Shown here: positions 43,961-53,198 of the stretch, piece after piece
How positions within the stretch are numbered: position 1 is the first letter of the stretch
Layout: every line of letters starts with the position of its first letter
Origin: Polaribacter pectinis
GTDB taxonomy: Bacteria > Bacteroidota > Bacteroidia > Flavobacteriales > Flavobacteriaceae
Assembly (NCBI RefSeq): GCF_014352875.1
Contig: NZ_CP060695.1
Span: 2,263,501-2,327,500 of the forward strand
Direction: 5' to 3'
DNA: 64,000 bases
The notes under the pieces: generated by a model
Seen by the model: the letters and a program-made list of their open reading frames with translations, nothing else
Told to the model about the DNA's origin: nothing
Database searches by the model: none
Translations under genes and position numbers: made by a program

Positions 43961-45697
43961 ATGACACATGATGAAATTATACAGCCAAATATTAAAAGCA
44001 TCTATAATAATTTAATTGATAGTGTTATAAAAAAATCACAAGAACTTTCATTAAAATCTACAATTATAAATAGAAGGGAATTAGTTAACTACTTGAAATT
44101 TGAACATAAAGTTGATATTAAAGAAGGGATTTATCTAAAAAATCTTCTCAAGGATTCATATCAAAAAGCATCTTATTCAAAAAGTATACAAGAAGCTTTG
44201 GTAAATAATATAATAGAAAATGACGGTAAAAATAAAGTATACAATCCAAATAGAGTAGATGATAATATTTTTTGCTTAAATGTAGAAAAACCTAACACAG
44301 AATTAAATAACTTTAACTTAATTACAAACCAAAATGAAGTAATTAAAGATATAGATGGTATACAACTTATAAATTCTATAATAAACGATATTGACTTAAT
44401 AAAAAGAGAAAAAACCATATCTATTACTGGAAGCGGTAAAGTAGAATCCTACAGAGAACATGCATTTGAAATTAAAAATGGTTACGAGAATCTTATTCAA
44501 ACTTACGAGTATGTAAAAGATATTAATCTAAATTTAATTTCTGATTTTGAACTAACTAGAAACAGATTGAAACTTATTAGAGAAGATTTATTAAAATTAC
44601 TAATTGACTTATTTGGAGATTCTATAAAAACTTCTGAGCCTGAAATGTTTAAATTTTCAGAAATAGTTTGGACAGATTTTGAAGACACTTACCCAAAATT
44701 AGAGTTATTCTATAACGTTATAAATGATGAAATAGAATTATTTAAAGATTTCCATTCTCAACAGATGAGAGCTATTTCTATGGCAAGTAAAGAAGGGTTT
44801 AATAACTTCTTATCATCTGCAGAAAAATTATCAAAAAGCAAAGGAATATTAACTAACGCTGACATTAAAACTAATGCGGCAACTGCTGCTACTGGCTTTT
44901 TAGTGAAAAGTGGATTGGCTGTAATTAACTCTAGAAGTCAAGCAAAAAAAACAATAGCTCAAATAGAATTAGATATTGAAAAACTAAAACAAGGGATGCA
45001 GTCTGATTCAGAACGAATCATGAATGACATTTTAAAGTTAGGAAAATTACAAACAGAAATTAGAGATAAATTAACCCCTCAACTAATCTTATTTACAAAT
45101 AAAGTTATAGATATAATTCTAAATAAAATCACCCCTTATTATAAAAAAATAATTAAAAATTCTGAAATAAAAAATTTAAGGGATTCCAACTCAAGCTTAA
45201 TTATTGAGAAAAGACAAATTAAAGCAGAGTTGTTAGACAAAAATAAACAAATAGATTACTGTGACTATATTCATTCAATGCTGACTACTTCAATAGATAG
45301 TCAAAATTTTGAATATAATTACTTAGTATCTTTGATACCAGAAAAACCAAAAGGATTATATTCAATTATTTCACCTTCAAATTCTAAAAAATTATATAAA
45401 GACACATTAAATGATTGGAATACTCATTGTAAACCTTTTGAAGACAATTACCAAAAATTAAAGGAAGATAAAAAAAATGAAGAAAAACTTAAAATTGATA
45501 TAAATACAGATATCGTAAATTTAGAATTAAGAGATAAAAGTATTGAAAATGAGTTAAAACTTAATTCTGATAATATAAACGCAATATTTAAAACATCAAG
45601 TCAATCAAAAGAGGAATTAAAAAAATTATTAGAAGCTGTTAAAGAAGTTTCAATAAGCTCTAAAGGTGTTTTGGAAGTAAATATTTTAACAATCTAA
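43961..45697 (+). CDS. 578-aa coiled-coil protein of unknown function, first of three
   Basis: Long helical protein. A weakly hydrophobic Ala/Gly-rich segment (NAATAATGFLVKSGLAVINS) near residues 302-321 is flanked by coiled coils (KKTIAQIELDIEKLKQ; later ENELKLNSDNINAIF). The layout, two helical bundles around a central amphipathic hairpin, recalls alpha pore-forming toxins of the Hbl/YaxA kind, but this is only a shape argument. No signal peptide. The next gene follows after 12 bp. Confidence 0.6.
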   Translation: MTHDEIIQPNIKSIYNNLIDSVIKKSQELSLKSTIINRRELVNYLKFEHKVDIKEGIYLKNLLKDSYQKASYSKSIQEALVNNIIENDGKNKVYNPNRVDDNIFCLNVEKPNTELNNFNLITNQNEVIKDIDGIQLINSIINDIDLIKREKTISITGSGKVESYREHAFEIKNGYENLIQTYEYVKDINLNLISDFELTRNRLKLIREDLLKLLIDLFGDSIKTSEPEMFKFSEIVWTDFEDTYPKLELFYNVINDEIELFKDFHSQQMRAISMASKEGFNNFLSSAEKLSKSKGILTNADIKTNAATAATGFLVKSGLAVINSRSQAKKTIAQIELDIEKLKQGMQSDSERIMNDILKLGKLQTEIRDKLTPQLILFTNKVIDIILNKITPYYKKIIKNSEIKNLRDSNSSLIIEKRQIKAELLDKNKQIDYCDYIHSMLTTSIDSQNFEYNYLVSLIPEKPKGLYSIISPSNSKKLYKDTLNDWNTHCKPFEDNYQKLKEDKKNEEKLKIDINTDIVNLELRDKSIENELKLNSDNINAIFKTSSQSKEELKKLLEAVKEVSISSKGVLEVNILTI

Positions 45698-45709
45698 TCA
45701 AATAAGGTA

Positions 45710-46231
45710 ATGAAACTAAAACCTATTTCAAATAGAGAAATTAATTATTTAAATATAGAGACTAACAAACTCTTTCTATTAAAGAGTATTCAGAATTTAT
45801 CAAATGAATTAATTATCAATAGTGATAACAAAGAAATAATTATAGATTTAATTTTAAAAAAAAGTGAGAATACTAATAATATGAACTCTTTTAACCGATT
45901 ACAAAAAAGAGAAATTATTGATACTGGTATAACTGTAATTCTTAACGTAATTAATACTAAAGCAATAAAACAAGAAAAGAAAATATTAAAAAAAGAGAAT
46001 TTATTTAATCAAAAAATATTTTTGATTGAGTACTCAAAGAAGCTGTTAAGCTTAAAGAATATAATCGAAAACAACAAAAAAGAATTTTTAGAATTGCAAA
46101 GTACTTCAGAAATTTTATCCTTAAATACTTTAGCAAATAAAATTAACGAATTTCACAACCCAAACACGAATAGTAAAATTTCAGATAATGAGATTGAAGA
46201 CTTATTAAACGGCGGGAAAATAGAATTTTAA
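45710..46231 (+). CDS. 173-aa helical protein of unknown function
   Basis: Charged, all-helical, with a leucine-heptad middle (KILKKENLFNQKIFLIEYSK). No family recognised. It lies between the coiled-coil protein and a membrane protein with gaps of 12 bp and 1 bp, so the three are one operon and likely work together. Confidence 0.6.
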   Translation: MKLKPISNREINYLNIETNKLFLLKSIQNLSNELIINSDNKEIIIDLILKKSENTNNMNSFNRLQKREIIDTGITVILNVINTKAIKQEKKILKKENLFNQKIFLIEYSKKLLSLKNIIENNKKEFLELQSTSEILSLNTLANKINEFHNPNTNSKISDNEIEDLLNGGKIEF

Positions 46232-46232
46232 T

Positions 46233-46571
46233 ATGAACATAGATCAATACATAAGAACAAATAGCATCAAAAAAAGTAAAGCCTTAAAAAGCTATTATTT
46301 GGGTAATGAAGATAAATTATTCTTAACTGAAGAGGATGATGACATTAAAAAACTAATGAAAAGTAATAAGAAAGAATTTAGAAGACTTATTTATAGAGCT
46401 AATTATTTTACTGCACTCTTTATTCTAATCTTAAGTGTTTTAGCAGGTAACTTTGTTTTATTACTATTTTGTTTTTTTTTATTTATTAAACCTATAGTGC
46501 ATTTCTTTGCATTGAGTAATAAAAGAAAAAAGAAAAATATCTACCTGTATAAGAAATTTTATGAAAATTAG
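46233..46571 (+). CDS. 112-aa membrane protein of unknown function
   Basis: A basic N-terminus (residues 1-55), then two adjacent membrane helices (YFTALFILILSVLAGNFVLL and LFCFFLFIKPIVHFFAL) and a lysine-rich tail. Third gene of the operon. It may anchor the two soluble helical proteins to the inner membrane. Confidence 0.65.
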   Translation: MNIDQYIRTNSIKKSKALKSYYLGNEDKLFLTEEDDDIKKLMKSNKKEFRRLIYRANYFTALFILILSVLAGNFVLLLFCFFLFIKPIVHFFALSNKRKKKNIYLYKKFYEN

Positions 46572-46753
46572 TTTTTTATTTTGGATTAAAAGATGAAGTC
46601 TTAAATTTTAATGGACTTCTATCTGATTTAAAATTATTGAAAACATCTTTAAATTTAAATTTTGATAAACAACAAAATCACCGTTTTTCTGACATTTGTA
46701 AAATTATTAGCAGTTTAAATACCTTTGACACTAAATATGTAAATAAGTTATAA
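46565..46753 (+). pseudogene. Startless 62-codon reading frame, probable gene fragment
   Basis: Between a TGA at 46562 and a TAA at 46751 the frame KLVFYFGLKDEVLNFNGLLS, later RFSDICKIISSL...KYVNKL is open but has no ATG, GTG or usable TTG near its beginning. It looks like the tail of a lost gene. It overlaps the end of the membrane protein gene. Confidence 0.3.
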
Positions 46754-46779
46754 ATTATTACTCTATTAAAGTTTGATTA

Positions 46780-47688
46780 CTATTTATAATTCTTCAAACT
46801 AGCCTCCAACATTCTAACAATATCATCCCTTAAATGTTTTGGGCTCAAAACTTCTACTTCAGCACCAATTTTTAAAATTTGAGTCATAAATTCGTAATTC
46901 GGATAAATATAAAAATTTACTTGGTGCTTATTATCTTTATTTTTAGGTAAGATTACTTGCGATTGGTGCAAAGGAAGACTTCGCATATATTTTACATGCA
47001 ATTCATCTACTAACAAACTTACATTTACTGGATCTCCTTCCCAGTAAGTTAACCCAACAGTGTGTTTAAATTTCTCTAATTTTTCAGTGTAATTTTCTCT
47101 TTTTTTAGTTGATAAATTGGTTATTTCTATGTTTGAAATTCTATCAATACCAAAAGTTCTAATTTCATTATCTTCATTAATAGCGCCAACAACATACCAT
47201 CTATTCAAATATTCTTTTAATATTAGTGGAGTAATGATGTACTTCTTTTTTGAGTTTTTTTCGAAGTTTTCGTGAATAAAATCTATTTCTTTCTCTTGCT
47301 TGATAGCTAACAATATATCTTTTAAATTTTCTATTCCTATAAAGTTTGTAGAATCATCGAAACTTACATATTCTAAAATTTTATTACTGTCCTTTAAGCT
47401 ATTAGAAAAAATATCTGCCACTTGTATAATCTCTAAAAACTTAAAGAAAGACGATACTTTTACACTTTTTTCTTCATCAATAAAATACCCTTTCTCCAAA
47501 GAATTGTAAGAAATTTCAATTCCAAAATCTGCTCTAATTCTTGCAAAATATCTGTCTAATGTTCTCGAAGATACCTCTAAATCTTTATCAGCCAAATAAT
47601 CTATAATTTGTTCTTTGGATGGAAAGTTATAATCGTGAACATATTGGATTAGTAATTGAATTTTTAAGGAAATAAAATAGTTAGCCAT
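46780..47688 (-). CDS. WYL-domain transcriptional regulator of the defence-like cluster
   Basis: A 302-aa regulator: an N-terminal winged helix (PSKEQIIDYLADKD, VSSRTLDRYFARIRADF), a WYL domain near 120-200 (YIITPLILKEYLNRWYVVGA, RTFGIDRI) and a C-terminal WCX-like extension. WYL repressors such as BrxR and CapW control BREX and CBASS loci. It is divergent from the HIRAN operon, with the palindrome 47724-47742 in the 95-bp gap, and its own promoter has a good TATATTTG box. It is the natural candidate to bind the three related palindromes here. Confidence 0.88.
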   Translation of the reverse strand: MANYFISLKIQLLIQYVHDYNFPSKEQIIDYLADKDLEVSSRTLDRYFARIRADFGIEISYNSLEKGYFIDEEKSVKVSSFFKFLEIIQVADIFSNSLKDSNKILEYVSFDDSTNFIGIENLKDILLAIKQEKEIDFIHENFEKNSKKKYIITPLILKEYLNRWYVVGAINEDNEIRTFGIDRISNIEITNLSTKKRENYTEKLEKFKHTVGLTYWEGDPVNVSLLVDELHVKYMRSLPLHQSQVILPKNKDNKHQVNFYIYPNYEFMTQILKIGAEVEVLSPKHLRDDIVRMLEASLKNYK

Positions 47689-47723
47689 CTTTTTTTTATC
47701 AAATATAAAAATTTAAAATCAAC

Positions 47724-47742
47724 TACGTCATGTTTTGACGAA
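47724..47742. promoter_or_regulatory. Defence operator 1 and promoter of the HIRAN operon
   Basis: TACGTCATGTTTTGACGAA: the core CGTCA-N5-TGACG is a perfect inverted repeat. From its edge it is 16 nt to the TTTGTA box (47756) and 28 nt more to the ATG at 47784. It lies also upstream of the WYL gene. Confidence 0.8.
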
Positions 47743-47783
47743 TACACATTAGACCTTTGTAATGGAATCTTAAAAACAAAAAA

Positions 47784-48110
47784 ATGAAAAGAGATTATTT
47801 TTTACGATTTGCTATTGCTGGCTTTTCTTATTATGAAGGCTCAATTGCATTCAATAAATTAAAAATTGGTAAAAAGCTAAAACTGAAAAGAGAACCGAGA
47901 AATAAATATGATAAGCACGCTGTTGCATTGTACAGAAAAGGCTTAAAATTAGGCTACATTCCAAGAGATAAAAACAGACAACTTTCTTTACTTCTTAAAA
48001 ACCGAGGTGTAAAATTTGATGCAAGAGTTCAAAAAGTAAATGAAAACGAACATCCAGAAAATCAAGTTGAAGTAATTTTGTATTTACTTACTCCTAAAAA
48101 AGAAAGTTAA
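47784..48110 (+). CDS. HIRAN-domain protein
   Basis: A 108-aa protein consisting of a single HIRAN domain: IAGFSYYEGSIAFNKLKIGK, then LKREPRNKYDKHAVALYR and KLGYIPRDKN. HIRAN domains bind DNA, in HLTF the 3' end of single strands, and occur in bacteria as stand-alone or nuclease/helicase-linked modules. It is the first gene behind operator 1, so it may be the sensor of DNA ends for the system (inference). Next gene after 2 bp. Confidence 0.88.
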   Translation: MKRDYFLRFAIAGFSYYEGSIAFNKLKIGKKLKLKREPRNKYDKHAVALYRKGLKLGYIPRDKNRQLSLLLKNRGVKFDARVQKVNENEHPENQVEVILYLLTPKKES

Positions 48111-48112
48111 AA

Positions 48113-48325
48113 ATGGCAGTAATCATATTTCTATTACTACTTTTTCTAATTCCTAAAACTATTGTTTTTGGAATTAGAGTTTTTTTGTTTTTGGGAGTAT
48201 TAGCCATTTTAGGAATATTAGGAATTCTTTTAATAACACTTATTATTTTAGGGTTCTATTTTCCTGCCCTCTTTTTAATTCTTTTGATTTGTTTTGTTAT
48301 CTACTATGAAAGAAGAAAAGTATAA
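48113..48325 (+). CDS. 70-aa hydrophobic membrane protein
   Basis: Almost entirely hydrophobic (AVIIFLLLLFLIPKTIVFGI, LAILGILGILLITLIIL, LFLILLICFVIYY) with a short basic end YERRKV: two or three membrane helices. Translationally linked to the HIRAN gene, hence probably part of the system. Function unknown. Confidence 0.65.
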   Translation: MAVIIFLLLLFLIPKTIVFGIRVFLFLGVLAILGILGILLITLIILGFYFPALFLILLICFVIYYERRKV

Positions 48326-48361
48326 TCCCTAATTTTCAGATAAAATTATAAATCTATTTAA

Positions 48362-48380
48362 TACGCCACTAAATGGCGAA
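48362..48380. promoter_or_regulatory. Defence operator 2 and promoter of the AAA-protease operon
   Basis: TACGCCACTAAATGGCGAA: the same layout as operator 1 with a symmetric change (CGCCA-N5-TGGCG). Again 16 nt to TTTGTA (48394) and 28 nt to the ATG at 48422. Confidence 0.75.
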
Positions 48381-48421
48381 TCTGTTTTAGTTCTTTGTAT
48401 CAAATTAATAATAGATAAAAG

Positions 48422-50452
48422 ATGGAGACGAAATTAGCAAAACTTAAAAATGAATTTAAAACTAAAACTGCAGTTTTAGAAAACACAAGAATTACTTTAA
48501 AACAAGAATTTATTGGTATAGATGAGCCTATAAATGCCATTATAGATAATATGAATTCTTGGTTTACACTTTCTAAAATTCAAGAAAGACCTTTGGTTAT
48601 TAATTTATGGGGATTAACAGGTGTTGGAAAAACATCTCTTATTAAAAGGTTGATAAAATTAATAGATTTAGAAAATATTTTTTACCGATTAGATTTAGGA
48701 CAAACTGAAGGAAAAAACTCAATAACACGTTCTATAAGTGATCTTTGTGAAAATTCAAGTGCAGCGCCAGTTATTATTGCTTTAGACGAATTCCAGCATA
48801 CAAGAACTTTAGATGGGCCTTTTAGAAAAGAGAAAGAAGATAAAAACAGAGTTATTTGGGAATTATTAGATTCTGGCATTATTCAACATGATATGTTTCG
48901 ATTTGGTGTTTGGAGGCTACAAGAAACCGCACAAAAACTACAGCATCTTTTAGCTGCAGGAATTACAGTTAAAAATGGAAAAGTAACAAATGGCAAGGAC
49001 TTATTTTTTGACGAAACAGATACTAAAGAAAGTAAATCTAATTTATTTTTAGATGTAAACAATTACGAGTTTATTATTGAATTAGCAGGAAATGTTATGG
49101 GTTTTCATCTAAAATCTGATGTAGAAAAGGTAGTATTAAAGATGAATGGAGAAGAAACAATTCAGTTTTTGAAAAAAGTGGTTTCTAATGCACAAAAACC
49201 TGTGAAAAAAGATTTTTCTAAAGCATTAATATTTGTTTTAGGAAATTTGGATGAAGCATTTACAATGAGTGGAGATTATGCTATGGATATTGATGCAGAT
49301 GATTTCTATAAAAGCTCTAAAAAGATTACAATATTTAAGATAAAGAAAGCTTTAAAAGCAAGATTTAGGGATGAACAAATTGCACGATTAGGGAATATTC
49401 ATATTATTTATCCTTCACTTCATAAAAAGGCATATCAAAAAATAATAGAGAATGAGCTTGTAAAAGTTAGCAATAACATTCTAAAAATGACAGATATCAA
49501 ATTAGAATTTGGTACTTCAATTATTCAACTAATCTATAATGAAGGTGTTTATCCAACAATGGGAGTAAGACCAGTTTTAACCACAATTAATCATCTAATT
49601 AAAAGTAAAATTTCGGTTATTATTTCTGAAGTATTTAATCATAATAAAGAGATAAATAATATTCAAATAAATTATGAAGAAGCCAATTCTTTAAAATGTG
49701 ATTACAAGCATGAAGAAACAGTTCTATTTCATCAAGAGTTTCCTATCGAGTTAAATATCCAGAAAAATAAGTCGAACAAAAAAGATGATATGCAAAGCAT
49801 TGTTGCAGTGCACGAAAGCGGACATGCAATTTTAGCTGCTTTGCTTATGAAAACTGTTCCGAAATATGTGTACTCAAATTCTGTGGACGATAATTTTAAT
49901 GGCTTTGTATTAACCCAATTTAAATGGAAATATTTTTCCAAAAAAGAATTAATACCACGTGTTGCAATGATACTTGGAGGAATTGCTGCTGAAGAACTCA
50001 TTTTTGGAGAGGATAATAAAACTGCAGGTTCAGAAAATGATATTGAAAAAGCAACAGAGATGATACTAACAATGTTGAAAAAAAGCGGATTTGGAAGCAC
50101 AAATTTATCTTATGAAATTCCTTCTCCAAATACCAACTTACATATACACAGTAAAAGAATTATAGAAAAGGAAGCAAAAACCTTGATGGAGAAAGCCTTT
50201 AAACTGGCAAAATCAACATTAGAAAAAGAACAAAAACTATTAATAGAGTTAGCGAATTATTTAAGCGATAATAGAGTTATTTATAAAAACAAATTAGAAC
50301 TTTTAATTCAAGATTTTGCAACAGAAAAAACTGTTTTTATAGAGAATGGAGATCATCTTTATTATAGAAGTCATTTAAAACAACTACACAAGAAAATTAC
50401 AGCAACAAATCGTCAAGAAAACGAAATACAAATTTGTTTAAATAAAGCATAA
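48422..50452 (+). CDS. Clp-like AAA+ ATPase fused to an FtsH-type M41 metalloprotease
   Basis: A 676-aa soluble ATP-dependent protease. The AAA+ module has Walker A GLTGVGKT (64-71), Walker B VIIALDEF (D122/E123) and a Clp/HSP100-like small domain with sensor 2 in PTMGVRPV (R383). Residues ~457-650 form a peptidase M41 domain: HESGH (H464, E465, H468) and the third ligand in GSENDIEKAT (D540). True FtsH has membrane helices and its own AAA type; both are absent, so this is an unusual fusion. It heads a four-gene operon under operator 2. It may degrade an inhibitor, phage protein or regulator (inference). Confidence 0.85.
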   Translation: METKLAKLKNEFKTKTAVLENTRITLKQEFIGIDEPINAIIDNMNSWFTLSKIQERPLVINLWGLTGVGKTSLIKRLIKLIDLENIFYRLDLGQTEGKNSITRSISDLCENSSAAPVIIALDEFQHTRTLDGPFRKEKEDKNRVIWELLDSGIIQHDMFRFGVWRLQETAQKLQHLLAAGITVKNGKVTNGKDLFFDETDTKESKSNLFLDVNNYEFIIELAGNVMGFHLKSDVEKVVLKMNGEETIQFLKKVVSNAQKPVKKDFSKALIFVLGNLDEAFTMSGDYAMDIDADDFYKSSKKITIFKIKKALKARFRDEQIARLGNIHIIYPSLHKKAYQKIIENELVKVSNNILKMTDIKLEFGTSIIQLIYNEGVYPTMGVRPVLTTINHLIKSKISVIISEVFNHNKEINNIQINYEEANSLKCDYKHEETVLFHQEFPIELNIQKNKSNKKDDMQSIVAVHESGHAILAALLMKTVPKYVYSNSVDDNFNGFVLTQFKWKYFSKKELIPRVAMILGGIAAEELIFGEDNKTAGSENDIEKATEMILTMLKKSGFGSTNLSYEIPSPNTNLHIHSKRIIEKEAKTLMEKAFKLAKSTLEKEQKLLIELANYLSDNRVIYKNKLELLIQDFATEKTVFIENGDHLYYRSHLKQLHKKITATNRQENEIQICLNKA

Positions 50453-50458
50453 GAAAAG

Positions 50459-51205
50459 ATGAAAAAAGAGTCTAAACTTGGTGTATTTAAAATTAAAACT
50501 GCCCCTTTTTTATGTGAATTTATTTTTAAATTTCAACTAAATGATAGAGATCAGAAATTATTATTGATTCGAAAATTATACGCTACAATTAATGAAAATA
50601 ATTCTTTTATTAAAAAAGCGTTCCATCATATATATAATAGTGCTTGTTATTTTACAAACGGAGAAAAAATAATTTCTTACAGAAAAGACGATAATTTTTA
50701 TGAGTTAGGCATTCATCATAACATCAATAAATTTGAACATTATTTTGGTGAGAATTTACACACCAGAAAAATTTGGGATGTAGATATTTCTTTTAAAAAA
50801 TACGCCCACAAAGAAAGTTTAGAAAAAGAAATTTATTCAATTCTATCCGTAAAAGAAGGAAAACGTAAAGTTTTAGTAACAAATTCAGAATATGATTTTA
50901 TTCAAACTTTTACAGAGTTAAATATGGGTGTTTTTTTGAAAATAAATCCTAAAAAAATTATTGAATATTACACAAATGATTTAAAAGTAGTTTCTGAAAA
51001 GTTTGAGCAAAAATGTGCGCCTATTAAATTAAAATCTTGTTTTAATTGCGGCTATTTTAAACAACAAGGAGATTTTCCAATAGACACTAATAATAGCTTA
51101 CACGAATGTATGTTAATTAAGCAAAAAACGAATCCAGAACAATTTAATGAATCAATTACTCATATTTGGAGTTATTGTAGTAATTTTATAGAGCAAGAAA
51201 AATGA
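50459..51205 (+). CDS. 248-aa protein with C-terminal cysteine cluster
   Basis: No family recognised. The C-terminal 60 residues hold CAPIKLKSCFNCGYFKQQGD, then HECMLIKQK and YCSNF, at least five cysteines that could bind zinc or an iron-sulfur cluster. The middle contains KVLVTNSEYDFIQTF. It lies 6 bp after the protease gene and 12 bp before the DUF2779 gene, so it is part of the same operon. Confidence 0.6.
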   Translation: MKKESKLGVFKIKTAPFLCEFIFKFQLNDRDQKLLLIRKLYATINENNSFIKKAFHHIYNSACYFTNGEKIISYRKDDNFYELGIHHNINKFEHYFGENLHTRKIWDVDISFKKYAHKESLEKEIYSILSVKEGKRKVLVTNSEYDFIQTFTELNMGVFLKINPKKIIEYYTNDLKVVSEKFEQKCAPIKLKSCFNCGYFKQQGDFPIDTNNSLHECMLIKQKTNPEQFNESITHIWSYCSNFIEQEK

Positions 51206-51217
51206 AAAAGAAAAAGT

Positions 51218-52573
51218 ATGTTATCAAAATCAAGATATTTAAAAGGATTAAAATGCACAAAAGCATTGTGGTTAAACAAGTTTAAAAAAGAAGAAGTTTT
51301 TTATTCTGATAGCACAAAAAGAGTATTTAGTCAAGGAAATACTGCTGGCGATTTAGCACAACAATATTTTGATGGTGGTCAATTAGCGTTAGTTTCTAAT
51401 TATCCAGATTCCAAAGCAATTGCAAGAACGAAACAACTTATTGATGAAGGAGAAACTACTATTTACGAAGCTACATTTGCTGCAGAAAGCACATTAGTTG
51501 CTTTAGATATGTTGCATAAAATTGATGGAAAATGGCATGCTTTTGAAGTTAAAAGCACCAATTCAGTTAAGGAAGAACATGTTAGAGATGCTGCTATTCA
51601 ATATTTTGTAATGACAAACGCAGGGATTGAAATTGAAGATATTTCTATTATGCATTTTGATAATATGTATGTTAGAAACGGAGATATTAATCCGAAAGAA
51701 TTATTTACCTATGAAAGTGTCTTTTCTAGAATGCAAAGTTATCTGCCTGAAATTCCTGAAAATATAGCTGCTTTTTTAGAGGTTTATCAGCAAGACGAAC
51801 CTACTGTTTTAATTGGTAATCATTGTGAGAAGCCTTATGCTTGTGAATTTGCAAACTATTGCCATCAATTAACCGAAAATCAAGAAATATTAGAAGAAAG
51901 AGCTAATCAACCCAAATTAGGCACAGATATAATTTACAAAAATGAGGAAGGTGTTCAACAATTTTTAAATGAAAATCCATTTCCTATTTATTCTTTAGAT
52001 TTTGAATCTGCACAATATGGAATACCGGAATATAATAACTCACGACCTTACCAACAAATTCCATTTCAGTATAGTTTACACTATCAAAAAGATGTTAATT
52101 CTGAACCTGAACATTTTGAGTTTTTAGGAAATGGAATTGATGACCCAAGAGAAGATTTAATCATACAACTGATCAAAAATTTAAACCATAAAGCAGACAA
52201 TGGTAAAATTTTGATGTACTCTAGTTTTGAAAAAACAATGCTTACTAATTTCATTAGAGATTTCCCTAAATATGAAGAAGATTTAGAATCTATAAAAGAA
52301 CGGTTAATAGATTTAGGTGTTATTTTTCGTAATTACATAAAAACAGAAGCTACCCAAAAAACTTGGTCATTAAAAGTTGTTTTGCCTACTTATTTACCTC
52401 ATCTTTCTTATCAAGATTTAGAAATTCAGCAAGGAATGGCTACAGTAGAAGTTTATAAAGGTTTTGCAAATTTATCTCCAGTAGAAAAAGAAGAAGCTCG
52501 TAAAAATATGCTGGCTTATTGCAAGTTGGATACTTTTGCTGTTTTGGAATTGTATAATACTTTATATAAATAA
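51218..52573 (+). CDS. DUF2779 dual nuclease (Cas4/RecB-like plus DEDD-like exonuclease)
   Basis: A 451-aa protein. The N-terminal half is a PD-(D/E)XK Cas4-like nuclease: D97, the E110-V111-K112 motif in HAFEVKSTN and Q128. It has four cysteines for an Fe-S cluster (C13, C203, C209, C215). The C-terminal half is an RNase H-fold exonuclease: DFES (D261, E263) and YCKLD (Y434, D438). This two-part architecture is that of DUF2779 proteins, which are common in defence and CRISPR neighbourhoods. All catalytic residues look intact. Probable DNA end-processing nuclease of the system. Confidence 0.88.
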   Translation: MLSKSRYLKGLKCTKALWLNKFKKEEVFYSDSTKRVFSQGNTAGDLAQQYFDGGQLALVSNYPDSKAIARTKQLIDEGETTIYEATFAAESTLVALDMLHKIDGKWHAFEVKSTNSVKEEHVRDAAIQYFVMTNAGIEIEDISIMHFDNMYVRNGDINPKELFTYESVFSRMQSYLPEIPENIAAFLEVYQQDEPTVLIGNHCEKPYACEFANYCHQLTENQEILEERANQPKLGTDIIYKNEEGVQQFLNENPFPIYSLDFESAQYGIPEYNNSRPYQQIPFQYSLHYQKDVNSEPEHFEFLGNGIDDPREDLIIQLIKNLNHKADNGKILMYSSFEKTMLTNFIRDFPKYEEDLESIKERLIDLGVIFRNYIKTEATQKTWSLKVVLPTYLPHLSYQDLEIQQGMATVEVYKGFANLSPVEKEEARKNMLAYCKLDTFAVLELYNTLYK

Positions 52574-52585
52574 AAAATAAAGTAC

Positions 52586-53161
52586 GTGAAGGAATTAGAA
52601 AATAAATTACAAGAACTTTCAAATATTTGGAAAAATATAGAAATACACCTTGAAGAAAGCAATTTTTTTAAGGAAATTATTAAACGCTTAAATGATAATC
52701 AACAAACAATTGCTAATTTTAATCAATTAGAAATTACGAACACTTTTGGAATATATATTTTTTATATAAAACCTTTAAAAAATTATGACTTTAAAAGTTT
52801 GGAAGAAGATTGGAAAAAGATTGGACTTGAAAAAGGTTATATAAAATTTCCTCAAATTGTGAAGAGTAGATTTGACTTTCATCTTCCTATAAAAACTAGC
52901 GAAAAATATGTTTTTTATATTGGTAAATCAGAAACACTAGGAAATAGAATTAAAGAGCATATAACACACGAGAAAAATGCATCTACTTATGGCTTAAAAC
53001 TGAAAGACCGAACATTTTTCACTTCTGAAAACATGAGCTTTTCCTATTGGGAATTACCCCCTGAATTGAAAAGCGATCATAAAGAAATTAATCAATTTTT
53101 AATTACTCAAATTGAAAAAAAATTGAGAGGTAAATTAAATCCTTGGATTGGCAAGCAGTGA
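52586..53161 (+). CDS. GIY-YIG nuclease-like protein
   Basis: A 191-aa protein with an N-terminal coiled coil (1-45) and a GIY-YIG domain: GIYIFYI (55-61), FYIGKSETLGNRIKEH (YIG 111-113, R121, H125) and a C-terminal NPWIGKQ. An unusual ~50-residue insertion lies between the GIY and YIG strands. The catalytic Arg is present; the usual late Glu is not obvious, so activity is uncertain. GTG start at 52586. Last gene of the operon, convergent with the DUF262 operon 37 bp away. Confidence 0.8.
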   Translation: MKELENKLQELSNIWKNIEIHLEESNFFKEIIKRLNDNQQTIANFNQLEITNTFGIYIFYIKPLKNYDFKSLEEDWKKIGLEKGYIKFPQIVKSRFDFHLPIKTSEKYVFYIGKSETLGNRIKEHITHEKNASTYGLKLKDRTFFTSENMSFSYWELPPELKSDHKEINQFLITQIEKKLRGKLNPWIGKQ

Positions 53162-53198
53162 GTTAATTGCTCAAAATCAATGTTTTAAAAAACAAAAT

